From an uncultured Bacteroidales bacterium (GTDB lineage: Bacteria > Bacteroidota > Bacteroidia > Bacteroidales > F082): 64,000 nt of DNA. This document shows positions 7,877 through 17,205 of this stretch, piece after piece (position 1 is the first letter of the stretch; the number at the start of each line of letters is the position of its first letter). Made by a program: the position numbers and the translations under genes. The DNA is taken from the NCBI GenBank assembly GCA_905233685.1, contig CAJOEZ010000004.1, positions 1 through 64,000 of the forward strand. The letters run 5' to 3'. The notes beneath the pieces were generated by a model. That model did no database searches. It was not told the DNA's origin and worked only from the letters and a program-made list of their open reading frames with translations.

Positions 7877-9548
7877 CAAGATGGACCGCACGGGCGCCGA
7901 CTTTCAAGAGGTTGTCAATCAAATGCATAAATATCTGGGTGCCAATGCCGTGCCGCTACACTTGCCCATTGGAGCAGAAGCAACGTTTGAGGGCATGGTG
8001 GACTTGGTGCAGATGAACTCGGTGCGCTTCATCGAGAAGGAACGCATCGTCGGCCCGATTCCGGAAAACATGATGGAGCAGGCCCAGGAAGCCCGCCGTA
8101 ACCTCATAGAAAAGGTAGCCGACTTGGACGACGAAATCGCAGAACTTTACCTTGAGGACTCCGAAATCCCGACCGAGAAACTGATGGCTGCCATCCGCCA
8201 AGCCACCATCAAACTGATGATGGTGCCGGTACTTTGTGGCGCGGCCTATAAGAATAAAGGTATCCAACTCCTTTTGGACGCTATCGTGGATTATCTGCCT
8301 TCGCCCAACGACCTCGGTGCCGTCATCGCGCACGACCCCGCCAACGAGGAGAAGACCTACCGCCGCAATCCCTCTGAAAATGAGCCATTTTCGGCTCTGG
8401 CCTTCAAACTCATCAACGACCCGTATGTGGGTCAGCAGACCTTCATCCGAATTTTCAGCGGCAAGTTGGTGAACGGCATGAGTGTCTATAACACCAACAA
8501 GCTGAAGAGCGAGCGTGTGGGTCGTATCTTTCGCATCAAGGCGAAGGAACGCGAGGAGATTGCAGAAGCCAGTGCGGGCGAAATTGTGGCCCTCGTGGGC
8601 ATGAAATACACCAAGACGGGCGACACGCTTTGCGACGAAAGCCAGCCTATCTTGCTGGAATCCATCAACATACCGCCTGCGGTCATCGAGATGAAGGTCA
8701 ACCTCGACGACAAGAAGAACCGCAGCAAACTGAGTGAGGCCTTGGCCAAGCTATGCAACGAAGACCCGTCATTCCACGCACACTTTGACGAGGAGACAGA
8801 AGAGACCATCATCGCGGGCATGGGTGAGCTACATCTAGAAATCATCGTCGACCGCCTGAAGGATGAGTTTAAAGTGCCGGTCACGGTGGGCGCACCTTCG
8901 GTGTCGTTCCGCGAGACCATCACTGCCCCGTTCGAGTGCAACTATCGCTATGTGAAGCAGACTGGCGGCAAGGGTCAGTTTGCCCACACTGTCATCCGCT
9001 TCGAACCCAATCCCGGCGGCGGCTTCGAGTTCGTCGATATTACCAAGGGCGGCGTGATTCCGAAGGAATACATTCCCTCGGTGCAGAAGGGTTTGGCCGC
9101 GGCTATGAACAAAGGTCCGTTTGCGGGCTATCCCGTGGTCGATGTGAAATGCGTCCTCGTGGACGGCAGTTCTCACCCCGTCGATTCCAGCGACATGGCT
9201 TTCCAACTCTGCGCTCAGATGTGTTTTAAGCAAGCCTTCCTGAAGGCCAGCCCCGTGCTGCTTGAGCCTGTGATGAAAGTGGAGATTAATACTCCCGATG
9301 ATTACATTGGCAATGTGACGGGCGACGTCAACAAGCGTCGTGGTCGCATCGAGGCCATGCGCCGTTTCCGCAAGGGTTCGCAGAAGTTGGATGCTTTCGT
9401 CCCGCTGATGGAGATGTTCGGCTATGCCACCGCTTTGCGCAACCTCACCTCGGGCCGCGCCAACTACTCGATGGAGTTCTATCAGTATATGCCGACGCCG
9501 AAGGACAAACAAGAAGAGATTGTTAAGGAGCGCAACGTGAAGGAATAA
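7815..9548 (+). pseudogene. fusA: Elongation factor G, C-terminal fragment (frameshifted)
   Basis: From 7854 onward this frame matches EF-G without further damage. It contains G4 NKMD, the remaining G domain, domain II, domain III (SEALAKLCNEDPSFHAH and the GMGELHLEIIVDRL motif), domain IV (the RYVKQTGGKGQFAH region) and domain V to the end. The first 13 residues from the GTG at 7815 are an out-of-frame reading of the N-terminal part. Together the two fragments plus the missing 18 codons would give a normal EF-G of about 690 aa. As written, no full-length protein can be made. A fragment lacking the P-loop would not be a working translocase. Confidence 0.8.
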
Positions 9549-9565
9549 TCTATTCTACGTCAAAA

Positions 9566-9608
9566 CAAAACCCCGCGCGATTCTGATGAGTTGCGCGGGG
9601 TTTGTTTT
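9566..9608. terminator. Bidirectional terminator between EF-G and the barrel gene
   Basis: The 11-bp arms aaaccccgcgc / gcgcggggttt (9568-9578 and 9593-9603) have A-runs and T-runs on both sides. It serves the EF-G gene on plus and the convergent gene ending at 9627 on minus. Confidence 0.85.
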
Positions 9609-9626
9609 AGCTGTCTATCTCGTTCC

Positions 9627-11423
9627 TTACCGCTTCGCCGACGAACCAATCCTGTAGGAATAGCGAAGCTCAAAAGGATAGCCACCCATATAGCAGCCAT
9701 TGCGAGTGCTTGGATGGCCCCCTATTGTTTCCTTACATTTTCCATCTTGACCGAGAATACCAAGACTCAGGCTTGAATGATTGTGAGTGACGCCTATTCC
9801 CAAATAAGCATATTTGCCTTGAAACCACTTTTCGTAACATACAGTTTCCTGAAATTCAGACTCCCAATGAGTAGCGGTAAGACTATTCAAGGCAAATGCA
9901 TAACCCATACGGTATTCCACGAAGGGAGAGAATGGTTTGTTTTCCCAAAAGTGAACTTTCAGACTCCCATAAACTGGCACTGAAAGCATTTGACCTTCCG
10001 ACGGGCTTTCAAAGTAGCCGACACTGCCCCATTCCCTGGTAGTGAAGTTCACACCTCTGAAATCAGCTCCGACGCCGACACAGAAATGTTTCGGGAACTT
10101 GTATTCCAAAGCTGCTCCTACCGAATAGCACCAAGGCTTGAGCCCTCCAGCCACATTCAGTTGTAATTGAAATCCATCGCCATTGAACTCGTTCAGCTTT
10201 CCGTTCTTAATCTGCCTTAGGCGGCGTTTCCCTTCATCGGAAAAAGGTGCAAAGGTATAATCGTACCGAATGTAGAAATTGGTTCCCCAAATGAGGTAGT
10301 TCTCAAAGACGAAGCCAAAAGATTCCTTAAGTTTGCCTGGTTGACTGGCATGAGAGTACACCACTCCAGCGCTCAGGTTGGAGTGCTTCATGGAGCAGCC
10401 TAAGCCGAAACTCAAATAAGGGCCTGACAAAATGTAATCAATGTAAAAGCCATCGCCGTTCTCTGGATAATACTCTGTTACTTTATTGAGCGGAATGGAA
10501 TAACCCAATCGGGCTTCCAAAAACGGCGAATAATTCTTTTTGCCCAAGAAGTTCAACTTCAAGTCGACATATACGGGAATGGCATGCAAGCGTTTTTGGT
10601 AAGATGAATAAAAACAATTATAGGTGGAAACGCCAAACCACTCAGCACCCAAGCCCATACTGAAGTTTTCCGTGAAATGATAATCAACTGTGAATCCTAA
10701 GGCAATATGAGATTTAATTGGAGGAAACGGTAAACTGCTCCAATCATAGGGGTCTATCTCGCCACCCACCCGAAGTGTGAATTTGTGCTTGGGCCGATAA
10801 GCGTTTTCTAATTTGTTGGTTGGTGCTACGCTATCAGCCTTTTGACTTGTCGCTGCATGGTTTTGCTCACATGAAACAGGTTCAACAAATTGGTTTTCAA
10901 AGGTTTCATCAGGCTTATTGTCAATGGGTTCAGCAAGTATGACCGTGTTTTCGCTTTCAATGGTTTCCGTTGGATAAGTCGTTTCTGTTGAGACCGTTTC
11001 GCCAGACGATGGCTGTTTTTCTGCTGTCACAAATTTTGCAGAAACAGCAGGTTTTGTGGTAAAGGTCAGAGGTTGGACCGCGTTTTGTGTTTCAGCAACA
11101 GGCTCTTCGCTTACCACAAAACCGTTTTCTGCAAGCTCAGCCGTTGGCTTTTCAACTGCCTGTGGCATTTCCATGTCGGGCTCGTTTATCGTCTGAACTA
11201 CCGCCTCTGGTTTGTCCTTGACGAAATGCAAGCTTAGGGCAACCACGACGGAGAGCGTCACGGCTGTAATGATGAGCCAAAGCCAAATGCGTCGTTTTTT
11301 CATGACGGCTGAGCGGTCCATCATAACGCTCAATTGTTGTTGTCGACGCGCATTGCAGCCATGCTGCGTCAGGATGTCAAGCATTTCCTTCACTTCCTGG
11401 TCTATGTAATTATCCTCTTTCAT
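9627..11423 (-). CDS. Membrane-anchored protein with duplicated beta-barrel domain
   Basis: The preferred start is the ATG at 11423 (MKEDNYIDQEVKEML), overlapping the sigma gene by 14 nt. About 45 cytoplasmic residues precede one transmembrane helix (RRIWLWLIITAVTLSVVVAL). A Glu/Thr/Pro-rich linker of about 160 residues and two similar outer-membrane-protein-like units follow. The units share the patterns GLGAEWFGVS/GVGADFRGVN, IPVYVDLKLNF/VPVYGSLKVHF and SPFLEARLGY/SPFVEYRMGY, so the barrel part is an internal duplication. It follows the ECF sigma gene in the same transcript, the place usually taken by an anti-sigma factor. The short cytoplasmic N-terminus plus helix would suit that role, but this is inference. 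How a barrel-like domain sits behind an inner-membrane helix is unclear. Confidence 0.7.
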   Translation of the reverse strand: MKEDNYIDQEVKEMLDILTQHGCNARRQQQLSVMMDRSAVMKKRRIWLWLIITAVTLSVVVALSLHFVKDKPEAVVQTINEPDMEMPQAVEKPTAELAENGFVVSEEPVAETQNAVQPLTFTTKPAVSAKFVTAEKQPSSGETVSTETTYPTETIESENTVILAEPIDNKPDETFENQFVEPVSCEQNHAATSQKADSVAPTNKLENAYRPKHKFTLRVGGEIDPYDWSSLPFPPIKSHIALGFTVDYHFTENFSMGLGAEWFGVSTYNCFYSSYQKRLHAIPVYVDLKLNFLGKKNYSPFLEARLGYSIPLNKVTEYYPENGDGFYIDYILSGPYLSFGLGCSMKHSNLSAGVVYSHASQPGKLKESFGFVFENYLIWGTNFYIRYDYTFAPFSDEGKRRLRQIKNGKLNEFNGDGFQLQLNVAGGLKPWCYSVGAALEYKFPKHFCVGVGADFRGVNFTTREWGSVGYFESPSEGQMLSVPVYGSLKVHFWENKPFSPFVEYRMGYAFALNSLTATHWESEFQETVCYEKWFQGKYAYLGIGVTHNHSSLSLGILGQDGKCKETIGGHPSTRNGCYMGGYPFELRYSYRIGSSAKR

Positions 11424-11916
11424 GATTGTTGTGGTTTTGCCTGTCCATCGCCTCACGAAGGGTCTTGTAGGCGCGCGACAGGATAGTGTAAAGATTGGTG
11501 CTACTTATCTGAAGTGCCTTTTCTATTTCAGCATTGGGCTTTTCTTGCTCATATTTCATTAAGATGATTTCGCGTTGCTTCTCGGGGAGTTGGTCTATCA
11601 ATGCCCGAGCCTGTTGATAGCGTTCCTCGAAGTTGTCGTCGAACGCAGTATCAGCCAGCATGAGCGCTTCCTCATCAATAGGCACAGAGGGTTGCTGCTC
11701 GCGCAACAAGTCAATGCAACGACGTTTGACAGCAGTGACGCAATAGCCTTCCAAGTTGCCGACACGGTTCATCCTGCGGCGGTTGTCCCAAATCTTGAGA
11801 ACCGTATCTTGCACCGCGTCTGCAGCCCAATCGGCATCGTTGAGGATGCTTTCGGCCACTTTTTGCAAGCCAGGTTGCAGCTGAATAAGGCTTTTCTTGA
11901 AGGCTTCGTTGTCCAT
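11410..11916 (-). CDS. ECF-type RNA polymerase sigma-70 factor
   Basis: At 168 aa this is a normal ECF sigma factor. Region 2 spans about residues 10-80 (DADWAADAVQDTVLKIWDNRRR). Region 4 spans about 110-160 (LPEKQREIILMKYEQEKPNAEIEKALQISSTNLYTILSRAYKTLREAM), a helix-turn-helix for -35 recognition. The downstream membrane protein overlaps its end and is presumably cotranscribed, as in sigma/anti-sigma pairs. No FecR-like gene or SusCD pair is nearby, so its target is unknown. Confidence 0.88.
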   Translation of the reverse strand: MDNEAFKKSLIQLQPGLQKVAESILNDADWAADAVQDTVLKIWDNRRRMNRVGNLEGYCVTAVKRRCIDLLREQQPSVPIDEEALMLADTAFDDNFEERYQQARALIDQLPEKQREIILMKYEQEKPNAEIEKALQISSTNLYTILSRAYKTLREAMDRQNHNNHERG

Positions 11917-11989
11917 TTCCGATTCATCTTACACTTACATGACGCGAAAGTTGGAAAAATCTTGCAGGATTTTGGCGGTATTTTAAAAC

Positions 11990-12022
11990 CAAAAAAGGCT
12001 TGCACATGATGTACAAGCCTTT
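11990..12022 (-). terminator. Terminator after tnaA
   Basis: Arms ggcttg / caagcc (11997-12002 and 12014-12019) are followed on the minus strand by a T-run. It lies about 20 nt beyond the tryptophanase stop. Confidence 0.65.
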
Positions 12023-12043
12023 ACTTAACTCATTATCAACTAC

Positions 12044-13420
12044 TTATCCAAGTCTCTTAAACTGACAGGTGAAGTGACGCATCAACTCGGCTTCCCAAGT
12101 GATTTCGAGGCCGCGCTTGATGCTGTCGCGACGGTCATACACGTTCTTCAGCGCGGCGGCAATCACGTCCATGTGGTTGTTGGTATACACACGGCGCGGG
12201 ATGCAGAGGCGCACGAAGTCGTTGCCGCCGAAGCGGTTCTCGCGGGTGACTGGGTCGCGGTCGGCGAGGACATAGCCGATTTCGCAGGCGCGGATACCAG
12301 CTTCGAGATACAGCTCGCAAGTCAGCGTCTGGGCAGGGAATTCTTCCTTCGGGATGTTGGTCAACACCTTGTCGGCATCGACGAAGATGGCGTGGCCACC
12401 GGCGGGACGCTGGTAAGGAATGCCGTACTCATCCAACTTGGCGGCGAGGTAATGCACCTGCTTGATGCGGGTCTCGACCATCTCAAACTCGATGTTTTCC
12501 TTCAGACCGACAGCCAGAGCGTCCATGTCGCGGCCGTTCATACCGCCATAGGTGAGGAAGCCCTCAAACGGGATGCAGAACAGCTTAGCGCCTTCGTACC
12601 AATCTTTCTTGTTGGTGGCAATGAAACCGCCCATGTTGACAAGAGCGTCCTTCTTGGCGCTCATGGTCATGGCATCAGCGTATGAGTACATCTCCTTGGC
12701 AATCTCACGGAGGGTCTTGTTCTCGTAACCCTTCTCACGGGTCTTGATGAAGTAGCAGTTCTCGATGAAGCGGGCGCTGTCGACCACCACCGGAACGCCA
12801 TACTTATGGCAGAGGGCGCAGGTCTCGCGGACGTTCTGCATGCTCACGGGCTGACCGCCGACGGTGTTGTTGGTCACGGTGAGGACCATGAACGGCACGT
12901 TACCTTTGTTCTCTTGCAGTACCTTCTCGAGTTTTTCGAGGCTGACGTTGCCCTTGAAGGGGACTTCCAACTGGGTGTCGTAGGCCTCAGGCACGGTGAC
13001 GTCGATGGCGAACGCTTTGCGGCTCTCGATGTGACCCTTGGTGGTATCGAAATGGGCGTTGCCAGGAATCACCATGCCAGGCTTCACCAAGTAGCTGAAC
13101 AGCACATTCTCGGCTGCCCGGCCTTGGTGGGTGGGGATGACATATTCAAAACCGGTGAGTTCAGTGATGGTGTCCTTCATATGGTAGAAGGAGCGGGCGC
13201 CGCCATAGCTCTCGTCGCCCATCATCATCGCGCTCCACTGGCGGTCGCTCATGGCGCCGGTGCCGCTATCGGTGAGCAGGTCGATATAGACATAGTCTGA
13301 TTTCAGCATGAAGATGTTGTTGTGGGCCTCTTCGAGCCACTTTTTGCGTTGTTCGCGGGTGGATTTCTTAATGGGTTCAACCATTTTGATTTTCCACGCT
13401 TCTGCAAATGGTAATTCCAT
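12044..13420 (-). CDS. tnaA: Tryptophanase
   Basis: A cytoplasmic PLP enzyme that splits tryptophan into indole, pyruvate and ammonia. At 458 aa it has the beta-eliminating lyase fold. Asp214 (VVVDSARF) should contact the PLP ring, and Lys257 in MSAKKD is the Schiff-base lysine. The close relative tyrosine phenol-lyase is disfavoured: the substrate-site motif is FDTTKGH (Asp125) rather than the lyase's FTTT, and GIRACEIG carries Ile where the lyase has its phenol-contacting Arg. The first 12 residues before MVEPIKK are poorly typical, so the true start could be the internal ATG at residue 13. No TnaC-like leader peptide or tnaB permease is adjacent. Confidence 0.92.
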   Translation of the reverse strand: MELPFAEAWKIKMVEPIKKSTREQRKKWLEEAHNNIFMLKSDYVYIDLLTDSGTGAMSDRQWSAMMMGDESYGGARSFYHMKDTITELTGFEYVIPTHQGRAAENVLFSYLVKPGMVIPGNAHFDTTKGHIESRKAFAIDVTVPEAYDTQLEVPFKGNVSLEKLEKVLQENKGNVPFMVLTVTNNTVGGQPVSMQNVRETCALCHKYGVPVVVDSARFIENCYFIKTREKGYENKTLREIAKEMYSYADAMTMSAKKDALVNMGGFIATNKKDWYEGAKLFCIPFEGFLTYGGMNGRDMDALAVGLKENIEFEMVETRIKQVHYLAAKLDEYGIPYQRPAGGHAIFVDADKVLTNIPKEEFPAQTLTCELYLEAGIRACEIGYVLADRDPVTRENRFGGNDFVRLCIPRRVYTNNHMDVIAAALKNVYDRRDSIKRGLEITWEAELMRHFTCQFKRLG

Positions 13421-13703
13421 GATATTGTGTGATTTAAAGATTTAAAAATTTAAAAATTCAAGAATTGTGTTTTTGAAAACTGTTTGTCAAAGAAGAAAAA
13501 CAAACCTTCTTTCCAAGGCATTGCTCAGAAACGGTCGCGTTCCTTGACGTTCAAATAAATCGATTTTCCAAATACTCTTGGCATGATTCGTTTCAAAAAA
13601 CGCTCAAAATTAGTGATTTTTTTGGAAACTCAAGAAGTTTTTGAGTTTTTTCTGTATTTTTGAACTTTCAAAGCCAGAAATAATCATCAAAACTCATTCT
13701 ACT
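13421..13703. other. Divergent intergenic region, tnaA / C69 peptidase
   Basis: About 280 nt of AT-rich DNA separates the two divergent genes. A -7-like TATTTTTG at 13655-13662 could serve the peptidase gene, though no TTTG lies at the proper distance upstream. I see no leader peptide, riboswitch or small gene. Confidence 0.4.
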
Positions 13704-15308
13704 ATGCTAAAAATCAGATTTTTACTCTTATCAGCCCTGCTGCTCGTTGGCATTACCACAAAGGCACAGGACGAAAACGAAATGCGCGTCGGCGCCTGCT
13801 GCACCAGCATCATGGTGGGTAAAAATGCTTCCACCGACGGCTCCGTCATCACTTCGCACACCTGCGATGGCCGCTACCGCACTTGGATGCGCTGGGAACC
13901 CGCCGCAGACCACGAAAAAGGCGAGATGTACAAGGTCTACAAAGGCACCATGCACACCGAAGACCCCTTCGACAACCGCAAAGTGGAACTGGTCGGCGAG
14001 ATTCCGGAGGTGGAACACACCTACGCCTACCTCAACACGGCCTACCCCTGCCTGAACGAGAAACAATTGGCCATCGGCGAGACGACCTTCTCAGGCCCCG
14101 ACACCCTTGTGAATAATAAAGGTATGTTCATGATTGAGGAGCTGGAACGCGTCGCCCTGATGCGCTGCGACAACGCCCGCGATGCCATCCAACTCATTGG
14201 AAAACTCGTGAAGGAATACGGCTACGGCGACGGCGGCGAGTGCATCACCATTGCCGACAAGAACGAGGTGTGGCAGATGGAAATCCTCGGCGAAGGCCCC
14301 GACAAAATCGGCGGCGTTTGGGCGGCCAAGCGCATCCCTGATGACGAAGTGGGCGTTTCGGCCAACATCGCCCGCATCGGCAAGTTGGAACGCAAGAGCA
14401 AGGACTTCTACTGCTCCGACAACTGCGAGGCTGTGGCCAAAAAATATGGCCTTTGGGACGGCGAGGGCGACTTCATCTTCTGGAAAGCCTTCCGCGCCGA
14501 ATATGGCGGTGGCAAGAACTACAGCGACCGCGAATTCTTCATCCTCAGCCAATTAGCACCTTCGTTGAACCTCAACCGCGACATGCCCGAACTGCCTTTC
14601 TCCGTGAAACCCGACGAAAACGTCGACGTGCGAAAGGTGATGGAGCTCTTCCGCAGCACCTACGAAGGCACCGACATGGACATGACACGCAACGTGAAGA
14701 TGGTCAGCAAGAAACGGCAAGACGACGGCTCGATTGTCGAGGACACCATCATCAGCCCCGTGGCCAACCCGTGGGTGGGCAGCGCGATGATGAACACCAT
14801 TAATTATTTGGCTTCTGGCACCATCAACTTCCAGCGCACCGTGGCCGTGGCTTGGAGCAGCTACCACCACATCATCCAATGCCGTAGTTGGGTGCCCGAC
14901 GAAATCGGCGCCATCTGCTGGATGGCCTGCGACAACCCGGGCCAAAGCCCGCGCATTCCGATTTTCTCAGGCTCGACCACCGTTCCCGACGGCTTCGACA
15001 AGTGCGGCCAGCTGCGTTACCGCGAAGAAGCCTGGATTTGGCATTACCGCAAGGCCAACAAACTCGCCACCGTACAATGGGGCCGCTGCAAGAAAACCCT
15101 GATGGACAACGCCAACCGCTTCGAGCAAAAAGCCTTTGACGAGATTCCCGCCATCGAAGACAAAGCCAAGGCTCTGATTGCCGACGGCAAGACCAAGGAA
15201 GCCATCGAAGTGCTCAATCAATACACCTCCGACTTCGCGGCCTCCACACGCCAAGCTTGGAAGGAGATGGAAAACAAGTTTTGGTACTGGTTCAGCACGG
15301 GGTTCTAA
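13704..15308 (+). CDS. Exported C69-family dipeptidase (PepD-like)
   Basis: This is an Ntn-hydrolase peptidase acting on dipeptides or short peptides. The ATG at 13704 begins a signal peptide (MLKIRFLLLSALLLVGITTKAQ). The mature part has the family's Cys motif GACCTSIMVGKNASTDGS. In the family a Cys exposed by processing is the nucleophile; here either of two adjacent Cys could serve. The NMR/GECIT-type core (YGDGGECITIADKNEVWQMEI) and length of about 535 aa fit secreted Bacteroidota members. It stands alone, divergent from tnaA, and ends in a terminator. Location is probably periplasmic. Confidence 0.85.
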   Translation: MLKIRFLLLSALLLVGITTKAQDENEMRVGACCTSIMVGKNASTDGSVITSHTCDGRYRTWMRWEPAADHEKGEMYKVYKGTMHTEDPFDNRKVELVGEIPEVEHTYAYLNTAYPCLNEKQLAIGETTFSGPDTLVNNKGMFMIEELERVALMRCDNARDAIQLIGKLVKEYGYGDGGECITIADKNEVWQMEILGEGPDKIGGVWAAKRIPDDEVGVSANIARIGKLERKSKDFYCSDNCEAVAKKYGLWDGEGDFIFWKAFRAEYGGGKNYSDREFFILSQLAPSLNLNRDMPELPFSVKPDENVDVRKVMELFRSTYEGTDMDMTRNVKMVSKKRQDDGSIVEDTIISPVANPWVGSAMMNTINYLASGTINFQRTVAVAWSSYHHIIQCRSWVPDEIGAICWMACDNPGQSPRIPIFSGSTTVPDGFDKCGQLRYREEAWIWHYRKANKLATVQWGRCKKTLMDNANRFEQKAFDEIPAIEDKAKALIADGKTKEAIEVLNQYTSDFAASTRQAWKEMENKFWYWFSTGF

Positions 15309-15329
15309 CCTCGTCACAGAAGATGAAAA

Positions 15330-15365
15330 AAGGGTGTGCAGTACATTACGACACACCCATTTTTG
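15330..15365 (+). terminator. Terminator after the C69 peptidase
   Basis: Stem gggtgtg / cacaccc (15332-15338 and 15352-15358) is followed by attttt. It sits 22 nt past the stop and ahead of the convergent BACON gene. Confidence 0.7.
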
Positions 15366-15382
15366 ATGAAGCAAGCCAAGGG

Positions 15383-17062
15383 TCATTCCCCGCTTTGCGA
15401 AACATTAATGACCACCAGAGCACCGTTTTCAGCAAGAATGTGAATGACGGCTTCACGTGGCCGTGGTGAAGACATAGGCTCCACGGTGACCACAACCTGT
15501 CCATCGCCAGTGCCGCTTGTGGGCGTATATTTGAGCCACTCAGCCCCTTTCTCCACCGTCCAGCTCATCGTCGAAGTGACGTTGATGGTATATTGGCCGC
15601 CTTCAGGCCGCGCCTCGATTTCAGTAATATCCGTCTCCAAGAGATACAATTTGCCTTCCTGCGCCACCACCGACACATCCATTACTTGACCGTCGTGCAT
15701 GGCGAAGATTTGGCCGTATCTCGGTTCGCTCGACAAGTTGCCATCAACAACTATGTCTCTCGTTCCGCTACCGTCGCCTGTGGGCGAAAGCAGCATAATC
15801 CACGAGGAGTTTGACTGTAGCGTCCAAGATGTGTTGGCGCTAATAGTCAGGGTATTGACTCCGCCAATCGAGCTGACGAAGACCGTATCGGGCTCAAGTG
15901 CTACAGCAAGCGGCTCGTCGCCTTTTTCTTGGCTGACTATGACTTTGCACTTCAGGTTGCCAGAGAAAATCCAGAAGTCAACTGTGCGAGGCTCGGTTAC
16001 CATGTTTTGGCTTACAGTGAGCGTCAACGTGGCGTTGCCCGTGCCGCTTAAGGCTGACAGCGAAACCCAATCGGATTGAATATCGATACCCCATTCGATG
16101 TCACACTCAACAGTGATTTCTGCCGTTCCGCCGTCTTTACCAAAGTTCAACTCTTGTGGGTCGACCGTCAGGAAATGTGGGTCTGGAGCTGCCTCTTGAC
16201 GCACCAACACACTGGTTGAACCCGTCGTACCATCAGGATAGGTATAAATAAACTGGATGTACCCTTCACGGCTCACAAACGCTGTGTTTTCGGTCACATT
16301 CACCGTCATTTCTGCGTTTCCGTCACCTGAATTGGGGCTAAACGTCACCCAATCAGTATCAGTGGTCGCTGTCCACGGCATCGAGCTCCTCACGGTAAGA
16401 GTCGCTATGCCACCCTCATTCGAAACCTCAAGGTGCTTCGGGGTAACTTCGAAAACCTGGTACGACTCATGATCCTGAATCACCACCACCTGCTCTCGAA
16501 GACCGCCTCCCTCAACAAACAAGGAAGCTTGTCTGTTTTCCGTAGTTTCTTCAGTAAGAGGTGCAACCACAATCTCGACGTGTCCGTTGTGTGAGCCTTC
16601 CTTCGCCGAAACCGTAATCCATTCCGGAACTTCTGAAATCGTCCAATCCACATTGGATTCAATATTGATTACAAAGCTATCGCCCCAACGGTCGCAATAG
16701 TAGGCGTTAGGGACGACGGTGAGATAGACAGCAGGAGCACCTTTTTGGGTCACAGTCAGCTTGGTCGAGTTGTCTTTTGACGACACTTTGACTTCGCCTG
16801 AGCGGGGTTCCGTGCTCTCGTTGACAGCAACCATCAGAACAAGCTGCATGTCGCCCGAACCCGATTGGGGCGAAACGGTGAGCCAATCAGGATGGGAATC
16901 TACCGTCCAATCGCCGTTTGAGAGCAATGACACCGTCACTTCGCCACCAGACGCCTCAACATCGACGGTAGGCATGGAGAATGCAACATCCACTTTCTTT
17001 TTGCAGCTGGCCACAAGCAGTAACATGCCGACCAGCACAAACATCATGTTTAGTTTTTTCAT
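15383..17062 (-). CDS. Lipoprotein made of six BACON domains
   Basis: The lipoprotein signal (MKKLNMMFVLVGMLLLVASC) precedes six tandem units of about 85-95 residues. Each has the BACON pattern: a GG turn, a W in an NxxWT-like strand, a second W, then S(P)xSGxGxxxxTVxxNxxxxPR, and a final VxVxQ strand. BACON domains are common in Bacteroidota surface glycan-degrading proteins and are proposed to bind carbohydrate or mucin. No catalytic domain is attached, and no SusCD pair is adjacent. A surface binding or spacer protein is the likeliest role. It is monocistronic on the minus strand. Confidence 0.85.
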   Translation of the reverse strand: MKKLNMMFVLVGMLLLVASCKKKVDVAFSMPTVDVEASGGEVTVSLLSNGDWTVDSHPDWLTVSPQSGSGDMQLVLMVAVNESTEPRSGEVKVSSKDNSTKLTVTQKGAPAVYLTVVPNAYYCDRWGDSFVINIESNVDWTISEVPEWITVSAKEGSHNGHVEIVVAPLTEETTENRQASLFVEGGGLREQVVVIQDHESYQVFEVTPKHLEVSNEGGIATLTVRSSMPWTATTDTDWVTFSPNSGDGNAEMTVNVTENTAFVSREGYIQFIYTYPDGTTGSTSVLVRQEAAPDPHFLTVDPQELNFGKDGGTAEITVECDIEWGIDIQSDWVSLSALSGTGNATLTLTVSQNMVTEPRTVDFWIFSGNLKCKVIVSQEKGDEPLAVALEPDTVFVSSIGGVNTLTISANTSWTLQSNSSWIMLLSPTGDGSGTRDIVVDGNLSSEPRYGQIFAMHDGQVMDVSVVAQEGKLYLLETDITEIEARPEGGQYTINVTSTMSWTVEKGAEWLKYTPTSGTGDGQVVVTVEPMSSPRPREAVIHILAENGALVVINVSQSGE

Positions 17063-17140
17063 ATCTGAAAATTTAAGTTTACAAATCAGTGTATTAGGTT
17101 ATTTAAACGACCAAAAACGGCCTTTATTATCCATTCACAA

Positions 17141-17177
17141 AAAAAGGTGCGCCTTTTTCTGACGCACCTTCATTTTT
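17141..17177 (-). terminator. Terminator after ppiD
   Basis: Arms aaggtgcg / cgcacctt (17144-17151 and 17163-17170) are followed on the minus strand by a T-run. It lies 30-65 nt past the stop of the foldase gene. Confidence 0.75.
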
Positions 17178-17205
17178 ATATGCTCTTTTATATGCTCTTT
17201 CAGAA

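Noticed and set aside
12044..13420. Tyrosine phenol-lyase
   Set aside because: Substrate-site residues FDTTKGH and ACEIG match tryptophanase, not the lyase.
13421..13703. TnaC-like leader peptide for tryptophanase
   Set aside because: No short frame with a Trp and following rut-like site could be found on the minus strand here.
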